This document shows positions 37,954-50,406 of a stretch of DNA of 64,000 nt, piece by piece. The stretch is from Drosophila persimilis. Taxonomy: Eukaryota > Arthropoda > Insecta > Diptera > Drosophilidae. The translations under genes were made by a program, and so were the position numbers. The stretch covers positions 9,176,001 through 9,240,000 of the forward strand of contig NW_020825289.1 in NCBI RefSeq assembly GCF_003286085.1, read 5' to 3'. Position 1 is the first letter of the stretch, and each line of letters starts with the position of its first letter. The notes under the pieces were generated by a model, which saw nothing but the letters and a program-made list of their open reading frames with translations, ran no database searches and was not told the DNA's origin.

Positions 37954-40261
37954 GTTAGATCTCACTATAAAACGTATATCTCAAAATTTCGCCCCACCCC
38001 CTTCCGCCCACACAAAGGACGAAAATCTGTTGCATCCACAATATTGCAAATTCGAGTAAACTAAAAACGCAGAATCATAGAGAATGACCATATCTATCTG
38101 GTTGCCGAATCTGGATCAGATCGGATCATTTTTGTAGCCAAAAGGAACAAATCAATTTTTAGTGGCTACGCAGCGCCCGACGTCACGCTCAGACTGATTT
38201 TCTGTCTCTCTCGCACGCACTCTTTGTCGTGTCGTTTAATATTAGCGGCGTCTGCCGGAGGAGAGCCATACTGACTTAGTATCGGGTATAACTGTAGAGT
38301 TGCGGTGTCCGCAGCAACTCACAACGTTCCCCCTCGTTTTTTTTGTTCAACTGCAATGCGCCCGCAATAGGGTCTCCTCCCTGTTTTGGTCCGGTTTGTG
38401 TTTTTCTGTTGTCTGCGTTGGATAGAAAATGGCGAAAACGGTTGGCAGCGCTAACCCCCGGCCAAGTGGCGGACATTAAATTTTAACGGTAAATGGGCGA
38501 AAAGCGTGGCAACTTTAAGCGAGCTGTGTAGGCAACCCTGGCCCTGGTCCAGTACCGTACCCAGTTTCTTCCCAGCTCCCTGTCCAGTCATGCAAATTAT
38601 AAGCGGCTTTGTTTTCCCCAAAGCTTTTTTGTCTCTTGTTTTTGCCTGTTGTTGGATGTTTGACTTCTTTCGGTGTTTTTTCTTCGTTCATGTCGATTGC
38701 TTTGGCCTCTGGCATTCATTTGGCAACGCTTGGCCGATGTATCTCTGCATCTGCATGCCTCGACCCGTATCAGTGCTTCGCACTGGGGGAGCAGTAGTAG
38801 TCCCGGAATGTTTGCGGACCTCTGCCTCTGTGTCAGAGCGGGCTTGGCCATCAATCTGACCTCTGGCACCGCAATGTCCCGCAATGGCCGCTGATACGGA
38901 AGGAGCAGCCTCTGGCCTTTAATTTAAAAACTCTTTTACGCCTTCTCGCCTCAAATACGCTGCCATCCAATAATGTGAATTTTATGTAATTGAAGTGGCA
39001 GCTGTTGGGGCAAAGGCTAACCCAATGGGGAAAGGGCGGAAAAAAGAAACGTTTGGAAAAACACGCTGAGAAATGTAATAGCATAACTCTTTGGCAGCTT
39101 AGGTCGGTCTCGCTCTTTGGTCCTTTCGATGGGACTGGTCTCTCCGGTCTCTTTGGCTGCCGAAGCCCTCGGGGCAGTTGCGGCAAAGTGACAAACTGTG
39201 GTGGGGTAGCCGGCAGCCCGGAATCGAACGGCACCCAACTTTGCAGCGGTAGCCACTGAACGCGATTTAATGATGTGCGGCCTCCGGGATCAAGACGCAG
39301 GACAGCTTCAAATTCATTTCACTGCCTTTCACTTGCACCTCTACTCCAGTGGAGGCAATAACTTAGCAGCCGATTGATTCCCATAGATACTTTGAAAACG
39401 AATATCAAACCATAGTTAGCTTCACCGTTAGTATGTTTCTTGGAGATTCCAATTATATTACGTGTACCTTTAATTTTGTTCTAACGTAGCAAATTTTTAG
39501 AGAATTCTCTTCCGATTCAATGCTTATTTAACATTTACAATTTTGTTTCGAAAGAACGGCTATTGAGTTTACCAATTGAAAATCAACTGGCAATTTAATT
39601 ATTGTATTACCACACATTCCTTTCAAATCACATTTAATGCTATTTCCATATGTATTCTGGCGTCGATTTCTGTGGACACCACACGTGTTAATAACTAAAT
39701 CGATGCGCAATGGCTCGATGCTTAAATGTGATTAATTCAAAAGTTCACATTAAACATATTGATGGAGGCCAGGGGCGGGATCCCGTGCAGAGACACGACA
39801 CAGACAGAGGCAGGTGGAAGCTGTAAATGTAATTATAAGTGGCAGGGGAAATAAATAATTTTTAAATCAAGCCCATGGCTGCATAAATTATGAGAAATAA
39901 AAGCGCGGCAGTTGCGAACATGGAAGCGGAGGAATTAAAAATCGCGGCTATGTTGTCGCATTAGCATTCAGGGTGCCGCGGAAACGTGGCACCACACCGT
40001 CCAGGCCACATCAAAAAATGTTATGGGGCAAGAAATTAAAAAGTCCAAAGCCCCATTTACGTGTTGTCTGGCCATAAAAAGGCGTTCGTTGCGTTGCTAA
40101 GTCTGAGGTTAATTTTCGTAATGCGATGTAATTTTGAATGTGCCACAGAAGTGAGTCGATTCGCGCCGAAAAGGGTTTCTCCCTGGAGGAGAGTGGGCTG
40201 GCCCGGAAAATGCGTTAAAATTCATTAGCGAGAAAATGTAGAAACTCGCGTCTGATCCGTA

Positions 40262-40280
40262 CATCATCATCATCATCATC
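40262..40280. repeat. (CAT)6 microsatellite
   Basis: Six CAT units plus one C in intergenic DNA. Confidence 0.9.
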
Positions 40281-43200
40281 AAATATATATGAGATCGTCC
40301 TTCGAAATTGAATGGCAATGCGGCGCATTCAGTTCAACGAAATGACCTTTTCCAGCACACATTTACAGAAATTTAATTTATTTATTTTCCGTTTGCATTT
40401 TTTCTTTGCCCCGGATCGAGCGTAGGGTGGGGGGAGAAGAGGGGATTGGTCTTGGTCGTGGGAGGGCGTGGTACCCCCGACAGGATTGCCGCAATTATAC
40501 GCTCGTCCTTCAGCAATTAACGAGAGCCGGCAAAAGGGCAACAACTCAACGCGAAACACAAACAGAATCCCATGAACAGGAAGGGGGGCAGTGCCTCGGG
40601 TGAGGGAGGGCGGTAGTGGCAGAGGCAGTGAGAAAGAGAGCGAGACAAAAGCCAAAATGCAAAACAACTGGAATCTGCCTGCAGCAGGAGCTGTCACTGT
40701 GGGTGGCAGCGGCGGCATCACTTATTTATCAAATCGGGCCTTCCAGCTCTTTACCAATTTATCTCAAAATCAAGCGGTTGTCAGACAGAGTGAGAGCGAG
40801 GGGGGAAGGGAGAGAGAGATAAAGAGGTAGAGGGAGATACTGAGTGAAAGAGAACCAAGGTCTGACCTTAATTACAGACGCGTACTGCCCGCTTCAATGT
40901 TATTTATTTCTCCTTTCCCCAGCATTTTTTTCTTTCAATTTGGAGCTCAAAATTAACTGCGTTCGGCCGCCCCAGACTTCTGCTGAATGATATGCACACA
41001 TAAATAAATATTTGCATAGGCGCCGAGCCTCCACCTCATTAAAGCTGCCTGCACCAGGAGCCGCCTAATTACGAATTCCGAGCAATTTCATGACCCCCAG
41101 AAGTCCAGGGTCAAGGGAATTGAATGGACTTCAAACCTTTATATAGACGAGTGCCATGCAGCACATCATTTTTTGTTAAGTATCTCAATACTGCATTCAA
41201 CATACATATGCTTGGGGTTCCTCTGATATCGATCAGGATTGGTTTCAAAAGCTAGTTTTAAAACCATATGAGGATCTGATCTAATTTAGACGTCTTCAAG
41301 TTAAAATAGTAATGTACGTGTTCAAATATGAATCAAATTATAACAGCGTTCAAGGTATTTTACGACATAAATGCGAAGAATAGAAAAGTGTAGATGTTTG
41401 TGGGCTATGTATATATTCTTACGATACGCTGCACCTTTAATGTACCATAAGCATGTGTAAATATGTTTTTGTTTATGATTATTTGTATCTGTATCTGTAT
41501 GTATAGTATGGCATAGCAAAAACTCATCGGCAGTCCACGTTTATTATCATAATAAATATGTTTGCGCGATAGCTTCTAACAAATTTGAATTTTAATTAGT
41601 TTTAAACATCCTTTATACTTATATAGATCATGAAAGCTCCTCAACAGTTTGGAATTCATAATCAAAAGTGTTTTCATTAAAGCTGGCACTGGAAAACAAA
41701 TCTGGGAATTCCCAGCCATAAAGCGAAGGTCTTTTATGAGCCCTCAAACCGACCAGAATGATAACAAAGGATATGAGGGGCTGGAGTGGGAATGGCAGCT
41801 TAGGGTTAAGCAGCCGTGCCCTCAGCTGACCCAACAACTGTAGCCAGGCAACGGAGGCACTGAGGAACTGAGGAACGACAAACCAAAGCCAAAAAAACAA
41901 GCTGAAACAATTACAAAACTGATTAGAGAATCTGGGCAACGGAGAACAAACAAACGCCATTGTTTTGCCTAGGCCCTCATCTGGATTCGGACAGTCTTGA
42001 TCCGGGGGGATGGTCTGGAGGGATGGTCTGGTGGTTGGTCTAGTGGCTGGTCTGCAGCAGGTCTCGTCCTGAATGCTATCTTTGTATGGTAACAAAAACA
42101 ACAGACCGCACAATTTGCAGAAACAACAATGGGAAGGGGGACGGGGGACAGAGCTTGGGCCACAGACGCCCACACACTAAACCAACAAAAGTCAAAAGAA
42201 AGAACAAAAACTACGAGAAAAGACTAAAGATGCAAACAAACAAAAAATTCTATACAAGTGAATGGCAGAGTAAAGTACTAGGTGGACAGGGCGTGGAATC
42301 CTTAATCTGGGATTCGAAAATCGACATCGAGACCGAAACACGGTCCCTAATGTGGGGGGGGCTTTCATGTGTGGTCTTTAACGGAGGGCGGATCGAAAAC
42401 AGTTAGTCAGCGACACCTTCTACGAGCACCTGCCGCAAAAAAAGGGCCCAAAAAGGAAGCTGCGGAACATTTTGCGGCAGACCTTAGTGTTTGCTTACCT
42501 TTGGCTAGCTGACAGATACTACTATGTAGTATAGTTGTGCAGTAGAATGTGAATGTGCAGTGGAATGAATGAAGCGATTCCGGTGCTATTGAGGGTAGCA
42601 GATCTGCATCTGTCAGATGAAATTACATTGAAAGCATTGAGAGATAATTTCAGCCTGTAGGGTAACCTAAACCGAAGGGACTGGAGCTCCCTTGCTGGCC
42701 TTGGGGCCTATGAACATACAGCCGGCTCTATCAACGGCTCTGGCCCACTATAGAACCTTCCCTTGCATTGTGGTGGTCATCTTAAATTGCAGCACGTTGC
42801 TGGGAAGAGCCGAAAACTGAGTTTTAGCTGGCTGACCAGGCAACCATTGGGCTGCCATTTTGCCATTTTTCTTTACTCCATTTTCGTTTGTTGTTGCTGC
42901 ACTCCGGCCCGAAATAAATTTCATCCCAATCGGTCTGCCATCCGCCTGCTGTCCTGTTGTCCAGCGTTTCCCCCGATCCCTTGTCGGGTCGATGCCAATA
43001 ACGATAACAATAATTGCCGTCCAGGGACAAATATGTTCACCATTTTCCAATAGCGTCAACCGATGTTTGTTTCTAATAAAAAATGAACGCAACGCAGCCT
43101 GCGTACAGCTGTAACTGTAAAAGCTTTTCCACTGTCCCCCGGCCACATATGTCAGTGTGTTTGTATATGTATCTGTATCTGTATCTGTAACTGTGTGTGC

Positions 43201-46200
43201 TGACCAACGCCAATGTTTTGCTTGATTCCACATTTGTTTGTTCATTGGATTTGTGTTTTTCTTATTCTCATTTTATTTTTGGCTGCTTTTCGATTTTCAG
43301 TTTTGGGACCTTTTTCTTGTTTCATGATTTTGGTTCTTTTCTTTTGTTTTCTTTTTTTTTAAAGCTTTGAAATCGATTTGAGTTAAACGTTCCTCGAGCA
43401 CCAGACCCCTTGCTCCTTGTGTGTGTGTGTGAGCATGTGCCTTGTGTGTTATTTGTTATTTGTGATTGTTCTTGGGTTTGTTTATTTATTTGCTTTGGCA
43501 GTTCATGGGGCATGGCGCGAAGCGATCTCCCTTCTGGCATGACTGATTCTACCCCGTACGAGTATGCACAAACACCCACCCATTAAATAGCCATGGCCAT
43601 GTCTGCCTGCCTGCTTGTGTGGCCATCCATATATCCATATGCTCTGAGTGATTGCTTGGGATTTGTTCGGTTATTGTCCATGGATATAAAGGGGCTCGCA
43701 AATTTGAGATACTTTTCACCAGAGGAAGGAGGGTATCGTGCGGTGTCACAGCTTTCGATTCTGAACGGTTTCGGAGCCGCTTCAGTAATTCTGCCTGATT
43801 AATACAGCTGAATTAACAACTATATTCAAATTTTCTTCAGGACTTAGAAGACGTAGAGAGATCTTTAAGAACACAATACTTCAGAGCTGCCAATGTACTC
43901 CGCAGAATAGAGCATAGCGGACAAGCAGGTATTTTCAAACGATTGCTATCGGTGCAAAAGCTAAAAAGCTATCCTCAGAGGGAATAAGCCCTCGCTTTGA
44001 CTCAGGCCAAGGCACAGGCCAGTGCGCATCAAATGGAGTATACTGGCTAATTCATGGCCACTCCCAAGAGGTCAGAGAAACCAAAGGGCTTAAATAGCTG
44101 GCAGATGCAGTTCCTCGACTTTGATTGGGCCTTTGCTTGCACCGCCTTTATGCACGAGCATATCCGGTGTGGTTTTATATGTGTGTGGGTGCATGTATGT
44201 ATTTTCATGCCAGCAAGGGAAAGTTTTCTAATTAAGTTACTCATACGCACAAGGTACCCTATTGCATATGACTGACGTAAAAGTAATTTTCATATCAACC
44301 ATAACTCAGAGGAGAGAGGAAAAGGGTGAAAGGGTGGTGGCTGTGACAGGCGATACCCTAATAAACTTAAAGCACAAAAGCCAAAGTGCAAAGCCGGCTT
44401 TAGGCCCACATCGACATACCTCCTTTGTGCACTCGCATACGTATACGTACATGTAAAAGTATTTGTGGGTGTTTATTAGGGCTGCCCTCGAGTCTCAAGG
44501 TATCGGAGACGCCTGCCTATTAAATGGACTACGCTGCAGCTTTGACGTGCCTTCTGGTGCACAGGCACAGGCAGAGGCACAGGGCGCCACTGCGAAAATA
44601 AGCTGCAACATTGTAAGATTGCTGCAACACTGAGCGAAACATGCTTAACATAATTATAAAGTTGCCTTTCTCCGCTTCTCCTATGCCTCCTGCCAGCCCC
44701 TACTTTGTCGTCCTTGTTAATTCAGACACTTTGCACGTAAAATGTATGAAACACTCTTATTCCCCTCACCGGCTGCCCCGGAGGCTTCGTCTTGGGGGCG
44801 GCTGCAACATCTTTGCAAGTCGGTCTGCCGTTGTGGGAGAGGTCGTTGTTGGGCTGCTTGTTTTACTTTTAATTGGAAATCTCAAAAGATTAGTTATGCT
44901 TCGGTGCCAAGAAGCGGCCCAGAAGCGGCCCAGAAGCGGCAGCATGCTCCTCGTAATTGGTGCATCGCAATTCAAGTGCTCGCCATGCTCGAATGCCTGG
45001 CTTGAGGCCGCCTCAGAGAGGGTATACTCATAGTACTATAGTGTATGTGAGTGCGGTTTGAAATTGTATGCAAGCAGGTCAAATAATGGCGCCAGCAAAC
45101 AACACACTAGAAACTTTGCCACAACGGAAAGTTGCGTATCCGCCGCGCTGCCGCTGCCGCTGCCAGTCTTCAGAAGGATCCGCCGGTATCTTTAACTTTG
45201 GCGGAGGATTAAGGGGAAATTGATGAAGTTGCCAAGTGCAAGTGACAACGCTTCATCCTCCGCTACTCCACTTCCGCGCTGACATCGGGACCTTTAAGAT
45301 GATTTAGTGGCCACGCGGGGAAAATCTAACTTCTCGTCTCTCTCTCTTCACACTTGTATCTTTATCCTTTTCTCTCTGTTTGCCCGCAATCTGTTGTTCG
45401 ACTTGTCGAATCTAAGCCTGAAAAAAGGGAAAATCTCAACTAATTGCTTTTCCTAGCCTGCAGCTTTGATAGGACTGGGCCCAAGGCTGTGGAAAGAGAT
45501 ACTGAAAAGGACAACAAAGGATGGATATAATATAAAAATAACCAAATTTCAGTGGGGGAAATGAAGTGATTTGGACAGGAGCATACGAGCGCGGAGTAGA
45601 GTTGAACGAAAGGCCAAACTGCAGTTGGCCAAAGTTGTCAACGCCACACAAAACTTTGGCGACAAAGTGCAATCAATGGTGAATTATCACCCATTTCAAT
45701 GAACCGAGCTGGCTGCGGCTATTTCTGCTGCTACTGGAAAAGAGCCCAAAGGGAAAACTTGAAGATGTGCCAAGAAAAAAGGAGCAATCCAAACAGACAG
45801 CAAAATATATAAAGGAAAAACGAATCTATTTTTATAAGGCTTCTCAGCACTTGTCAATAACACTACGAACCGCCATGAAAAAACTATTTAATTTTCCATT
45901 TGGCGTATTGGGTTTATCAATCGATTGCTGAGCAAATCAGCTGATGATTGGCTTGGAAAATCGCTAGAAAATAAAGTGTGACCTGTCAGTGCTTGGGAAA
46001 CTGCTCAAGCTCTATTTGGAAAATGCTATTTTGAGGTTGCATTTTAGCTCTTTTATATTAATGATTTTTCCGATGAGAAGGTTATGTGTTCTTATAAAGG
46101 ATTCTTCAAGTAAAGCCTTAAATCTGTTCAGTCTGTGGACTTATGAACTTTTCTTATTTAGGACATTCCTCAACTCGCCGTGACCTTTTACTTTGAGAAA

Positions 46201-48702
46201 GTCTGAAATCTTTTCCCATGGATGGAATTCCCACCGTTCCCAGAGTCCACACAAAGCAAAAGTTTGCCGCTTGGATGATTTACGACAAGATATCTCATAC
46301 ACGGTACTAGCAGGGGGCAAAGGTATGTTGAATTCGTGTACGAGATGGATGTCACAGGGAGTGTTACTACGCGCTATTCATGTAAAATCTCGATATTGCG
46401 AGCTGAATCTGAGAGATTGATATGGGAAGATTCTGTTGCATATCTGATATCAAACATTAGGAATATCCAAGTGTTCGCACTCTGTTTTCCTTTATTTTTT
46501 GTTGCAGCCTTAATGCTGAGACTCTCTAACAATCTGTTCAGTGCAATTCAATCATAAATATCTTCTATTACAGAACTATATAGTCGAGAGTGTTGAGCCG
46601 CCCACTCCAGGACTAATGTGGACTAAAGGTAAATTATGCAGACATATTGTGTTTCAAGGACATGCTCATTACACGCAACGCGAGCTGTGCTGCTGGTATC
46701 CTCAGAGGCAGTTCAGGGGAGTCCAACCACAACAAGAAGTGTTGCAAAGAGCCTGAATCTACACTGGGAGAAATATAGTAGGTAAAAAATGAAGAAAATA
46801 GGTATATATTCGCTCCGAAAGCGTCTACAATTTGTATATTGTGATACATATATACATAAATATTTCCATGTTTGGATTGCTTTGCGTTAATGCTTTAGAG
46901 TTTCCTATTATTATTGACGTTTTTCTCTGACTCATAGATTAATTTTATTTATTTGAAAGTTGTCCAATTCTTAAGATTCGATTTGTAATATTTCTTAAAG
47001 CAATCTATTGTATTGACTGTAGTGTCAGAGGAACTTAAACAGACATTAGCATTCCTTGCTGTCTCTGGCTACGGGTTGTTATTGTTGATTTTTTGCGGGC
47101 TTACGGCCCCATGTTTATGTCCTGTGGTTTCCACTAAAAGCACATTGTTTCCATTGTTTTAGCGTGCTGTGTAGTGTGGCCGTCGTTGGCCTGAAGGTGG
47201 GTGGACTTTCCACCAAAGTGCTTTTAGTAGTTTGGCCTTGTTCACCACAAGATCACCGAGAATAGAGGAGACAGCCGACAGGAGGCAGCAAGAGTATAAG
47301 TTGAAGCAGAGCAGATAGAACGGGTGGCTCCACTTCGTTGCCTTGTCATGTCTTTGGCTAGGCATTAAGTTAATGCTGAGAAAGGAACCTGGCGGGCGCA
47401 GGTCTTAGGCACAGACATCCTTGACATCCCTGACAGTTCCACTCTCTTGCCGCAAACCCCATTTGTCCAAACACTGGGCTGACTGTGGATTGTGAATTGT
47501 GGGTGTCGCAACGGAGCCCCCGTCTGGGTGCTCATTAAGTCATTAGGCTTTGTTCCTGCTGTGTGGTAGGATGTGGTGTGGTCGGGATGTCCGGGCCAAA
47601 CAGGTGAGAAATTACTCAATTGTGATTTCAACGCATATGAAGTCCTTGAGGTTTTGACCCCTATGATGTCACGGTCAATTCAATTAGCTGCCGCTGTTGC
47701 CCCCCGTTGCAGCTATCCCCAATGTTGGCTTTATGCTAATTAGAAAACGGTACAATCAAGGGGGAGTGTTCAAGTGCGCCTGCAGCTATTAAAGATCCCC
47801 TTCTCCACTCAGACAGAAACTCCTCCGTGCTTTGAGGTGCATCTTTTAGGTGCTTCCTTGTCAGTTGAAGATGCCCTAATGAGCCACACATGAAACACTT
47901 TTAGACTCGACTGACTCCAGGGGAATTTCCCTCGCTTGTAAATCTCATGAGGGAAAGCAATCTCTTGAGCAAAAGTGCTCTCTCTGCTTATGCTGATGTT
48001 GCCCCACTTGCAGGCTTTCATTTGCAGTGGCAGGGGCATTGCACTTTAATTAAAGAATGCCACTCACCTGGCCGTGTCCATCCATGCTCGGGACTCACAT
48101 GTCAAAGGGTCACTGCCCTGAAGATTGTTTTACTTGCATTCAGTTTGTTATTTTGCCGTAGTTGTTTATCTAACTGGTACGAGAATTTGTTGGCATTCTT
48201 GTCCATGGACTGTTGGAAAAAATAACGAATTCGGCCAGGAACTCTGGCATATTTGTTTAAATAATGTTTAAATAGTCGCTCGTCCGTTAGTCATCGTCAG
48301 CAGTGCATTTATTTAAGCCATTTATGTCATTTTTGTCCGAAAGACAGACAGGACAGATTCAGGCGGATAACTCGTAATGGATGGCGTTTGTTTAAATAGA
48401 GAACAATGAAAAGATGACTAAATATAAATACATTTTAGTCTGAGTTTTATCTGCATAGATTGTGACATCTCCTGAGTCAAGAAAGGAGGCTAAACAGGAA
48501 ACAGAAATCTCTAAGCTGCCATAGAATCTACATACATTAAATTACTACTAATCCCAGCAGACGATTCAGTCATCTCAAATTCATCTGACACGAATCATAT
48601 AACAAATAACATATCTAAAAGATTTTTACATACTAAAACATCATAATATATATTTATTGAAAATATATTTTGCTGTAATATATCCACCCGACAGACACAA
48701 TA

Positions 48703-50406
48703 ATGGCGGAAGCTGCAGAAGATGAAGCAGCTTCCATGCCGCAAGAGGATCCCAATCCTATACCGAGCAAGGAAGAAGCCGATGTGAAGGAATCCGGAGA
48801 AGAAAAGCCGGATGTTTCCCAACCTGTAAAGGAGGTGGAAGGGGAGCAGCCAGCTGCTGCTGGGCCCCCAGTGACCTTCAACGCAGGGGAGACTGACGTT
48901 TCCCCACCCGAAGTAGAGAAGACTGACGCAAAGTCGGATATTAGTCCATCCGAAGGCGAGAAGACGGATAACTATTCGTTCGAAGGGGAGAAAATGGACA
49001 TGGATCCATCCATCGAAGGTGAGGGGACAGATGTAGCCCCGTCCGAGGTGGAGGAGTCGACCGATCTTCAACCATCCGCGGACAATAGGTCGGAGCTGCA
49101 GAAGGTTGCCGACGAACACAAGAGACTCAAGCGTGAGAGGGTAAAACTGATGCTAAAGAGAATTAAAGGAGAACCCGAAGTTGTTGCAACCGAAGAAGAA
49201 TGCGAGTGGCCTGACGGAGCCGAGATGGAGGTTGAGGAGAAAGAACGAGTCGAGAAGGATGGCGATTCTGTGATAACTGATTTTCACGGATCCGAAGATG
49301 AGGCCTGGGAGGAGAGAATGGAGTTTCTAGGCAGACGCAGCACCAGATCCCATGACTCTCTGGCTTTCTCACTGGACAGTTCAATCTCCGACCTGGAGGA
49401 TAGACGGGGTGCGCCCGAGCCTTCCTTCCTAGGCGGATTTCTCAGGGAGTTCGAGAGTTTGCCCTCACTGAGCGACATATCCGAGAACAGCACCACGGTC
49501 GAGTCCGAGACTCGTCCGTCCTTCGTCCCACCACTACCTGCGCGAATTTCTGTGGACCCCGGGAGATTCGTGCAGTCCGTGGACCGCTTCTCGGGCTCAT
49601 CTACCTCTGGGAGGACTCTTAGTGAATCGTCGTCGTCTGTGTTCGGGCTGATCGGCGAAGAGGAAGAAGAACCAGAAGAACTGTCGCAAAGCTCATTCCT
49701 GGGCAGCTTGATTGAGGAACCGGAGAAAGTTCGCAAGGAGGTGATCATACAAGATGACGCCGATATGATGGCCCAGATCTACGTCGAATCGGAGAGCGAT
49801 GATGATGGCAAAGATGTGGTGGATCCTAAGCTAGCCCAGCAGATCCAACTGTCTAAGATGATAAGCGATTTCATCGAGAGCTTGATCAATCGGGCCGTGC
49901 AAATTTCAGAGATTGGGGCCAGAGCGAAGCTGTTCGATAAGGGAAAAATGTTAGTAGAGATAGAGCGTCTAGTGCACCTGTACATCGTGGAGAGGTCCAC
50001 CAACAACATTCTAAACAACAAAATGGGGGAGCACTGCAAGCGCAACCGAAAGCCGGACAAGTACGCCACGCTGCCACCGGCTGTGGAGACTATCGAACAC
50101 CGCCGGTATGTGGGCGCCCTGAACGTAGTCGATAACCTGATGGAGCGTTCGACGATTATCAAGAAGAATGGGAGTTTCGTGATTTCGCGCGCCCAACTGG
50201 AGTTGCACTCCTGCTATACCTTGTCGAAGTTCGTGACGGAGAATCTGGAGACCTGCATGCGGAAGGGTCTGCTTCGCCAGGACTCGGACAAGCTGCGTCG
50301 TCTCCTAGATGCCGAGCTTCGGCGCATGGAGAACCTTCGCAACGAGATCAGTGAGAGGCGCTACGAACTCAATCTGAATCTACGCTCGCTGGCCGTCATT
50401 ACGGAG
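48703..50406 (+). CDS. Coiled-coil gene exon 1
   Basis: Residues 1-568: the acidic repeat region, Ser-rich middle (FLGGFLREFESLPSLSDISE, about 245-264) and the start of the coiled coil (about 385 on). Donor GTAAAT at 50407, phase 0. The weak donor (A at +5 position region) and in-frame intron make retention conceivable. Confidence 0.85.

Larger units (their letters stand above)
37207..38290. mobile_element. DINE-1/SGM-like non-autonomous repeat, full length
   Basis: A 1084-bp unit bounded by perfect 13-bp inverted ends: TATACCCGATACT at 37207-37219 and AGTATCGGGTATA at 38278-38290. Near its left end is the phrase CGAGTCGATTGAGCCATGTC followed by a TCTGTCCG/TCCGTCCG tract (37351-37414). These are hallmarks of the abundant Drosophila DINE-1 (Helentron-like) family as I remember it, and of SGM elements in obscura-group flies. 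It has no coding capacity. Inside, two blocks are duplicated: 37762-37813 with 37902-37953, and about 37514-37622 with about 37988-38095. Family name is from memory; the inverted ends and duplications are seen directly. A MITE is the alternative. Confidence 0.7.
30866..48702. other. Gene-poor interval between Elk and the coiled-coil gene
   Basis: About 17.8 kb with no coding gene I can support. All long frames on both strands have biased low-complexity or random composition and lack family motifs. It holds one full DINE-1-like repeat (37207-38290), a cluster of AAGCTT palindromes (31808-32019), a purine-rich block (about 40405-40860), CAT and CA/CT microsatellites, and a few isolated exon-like pieces. 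Regulatory DNA or unannotated non-coding transcription is possible but not shown. Confidence 0.6.

Noticed and set aside
41628-42173. 181-codon open frame on the - strand
   Set aside because: Cys/Pro/Phe-rich random-looking sequence without family motifs; derived from TGG/CTGG-type simple repeats around 42000-42060.
42748-43245. 165-codon open frame on the - strand
   Set aside because: Contains a TDTDTDTYTNT run from a GTATCT microsatellite and otherwise random composition; no support.
48595-49119. 174-codon open frame antisense to the coiled-coil gene
   Set aside because: It is the mirror of the acidic repeat region, whose GAA/GAG codons read as stop-free antisense frames.
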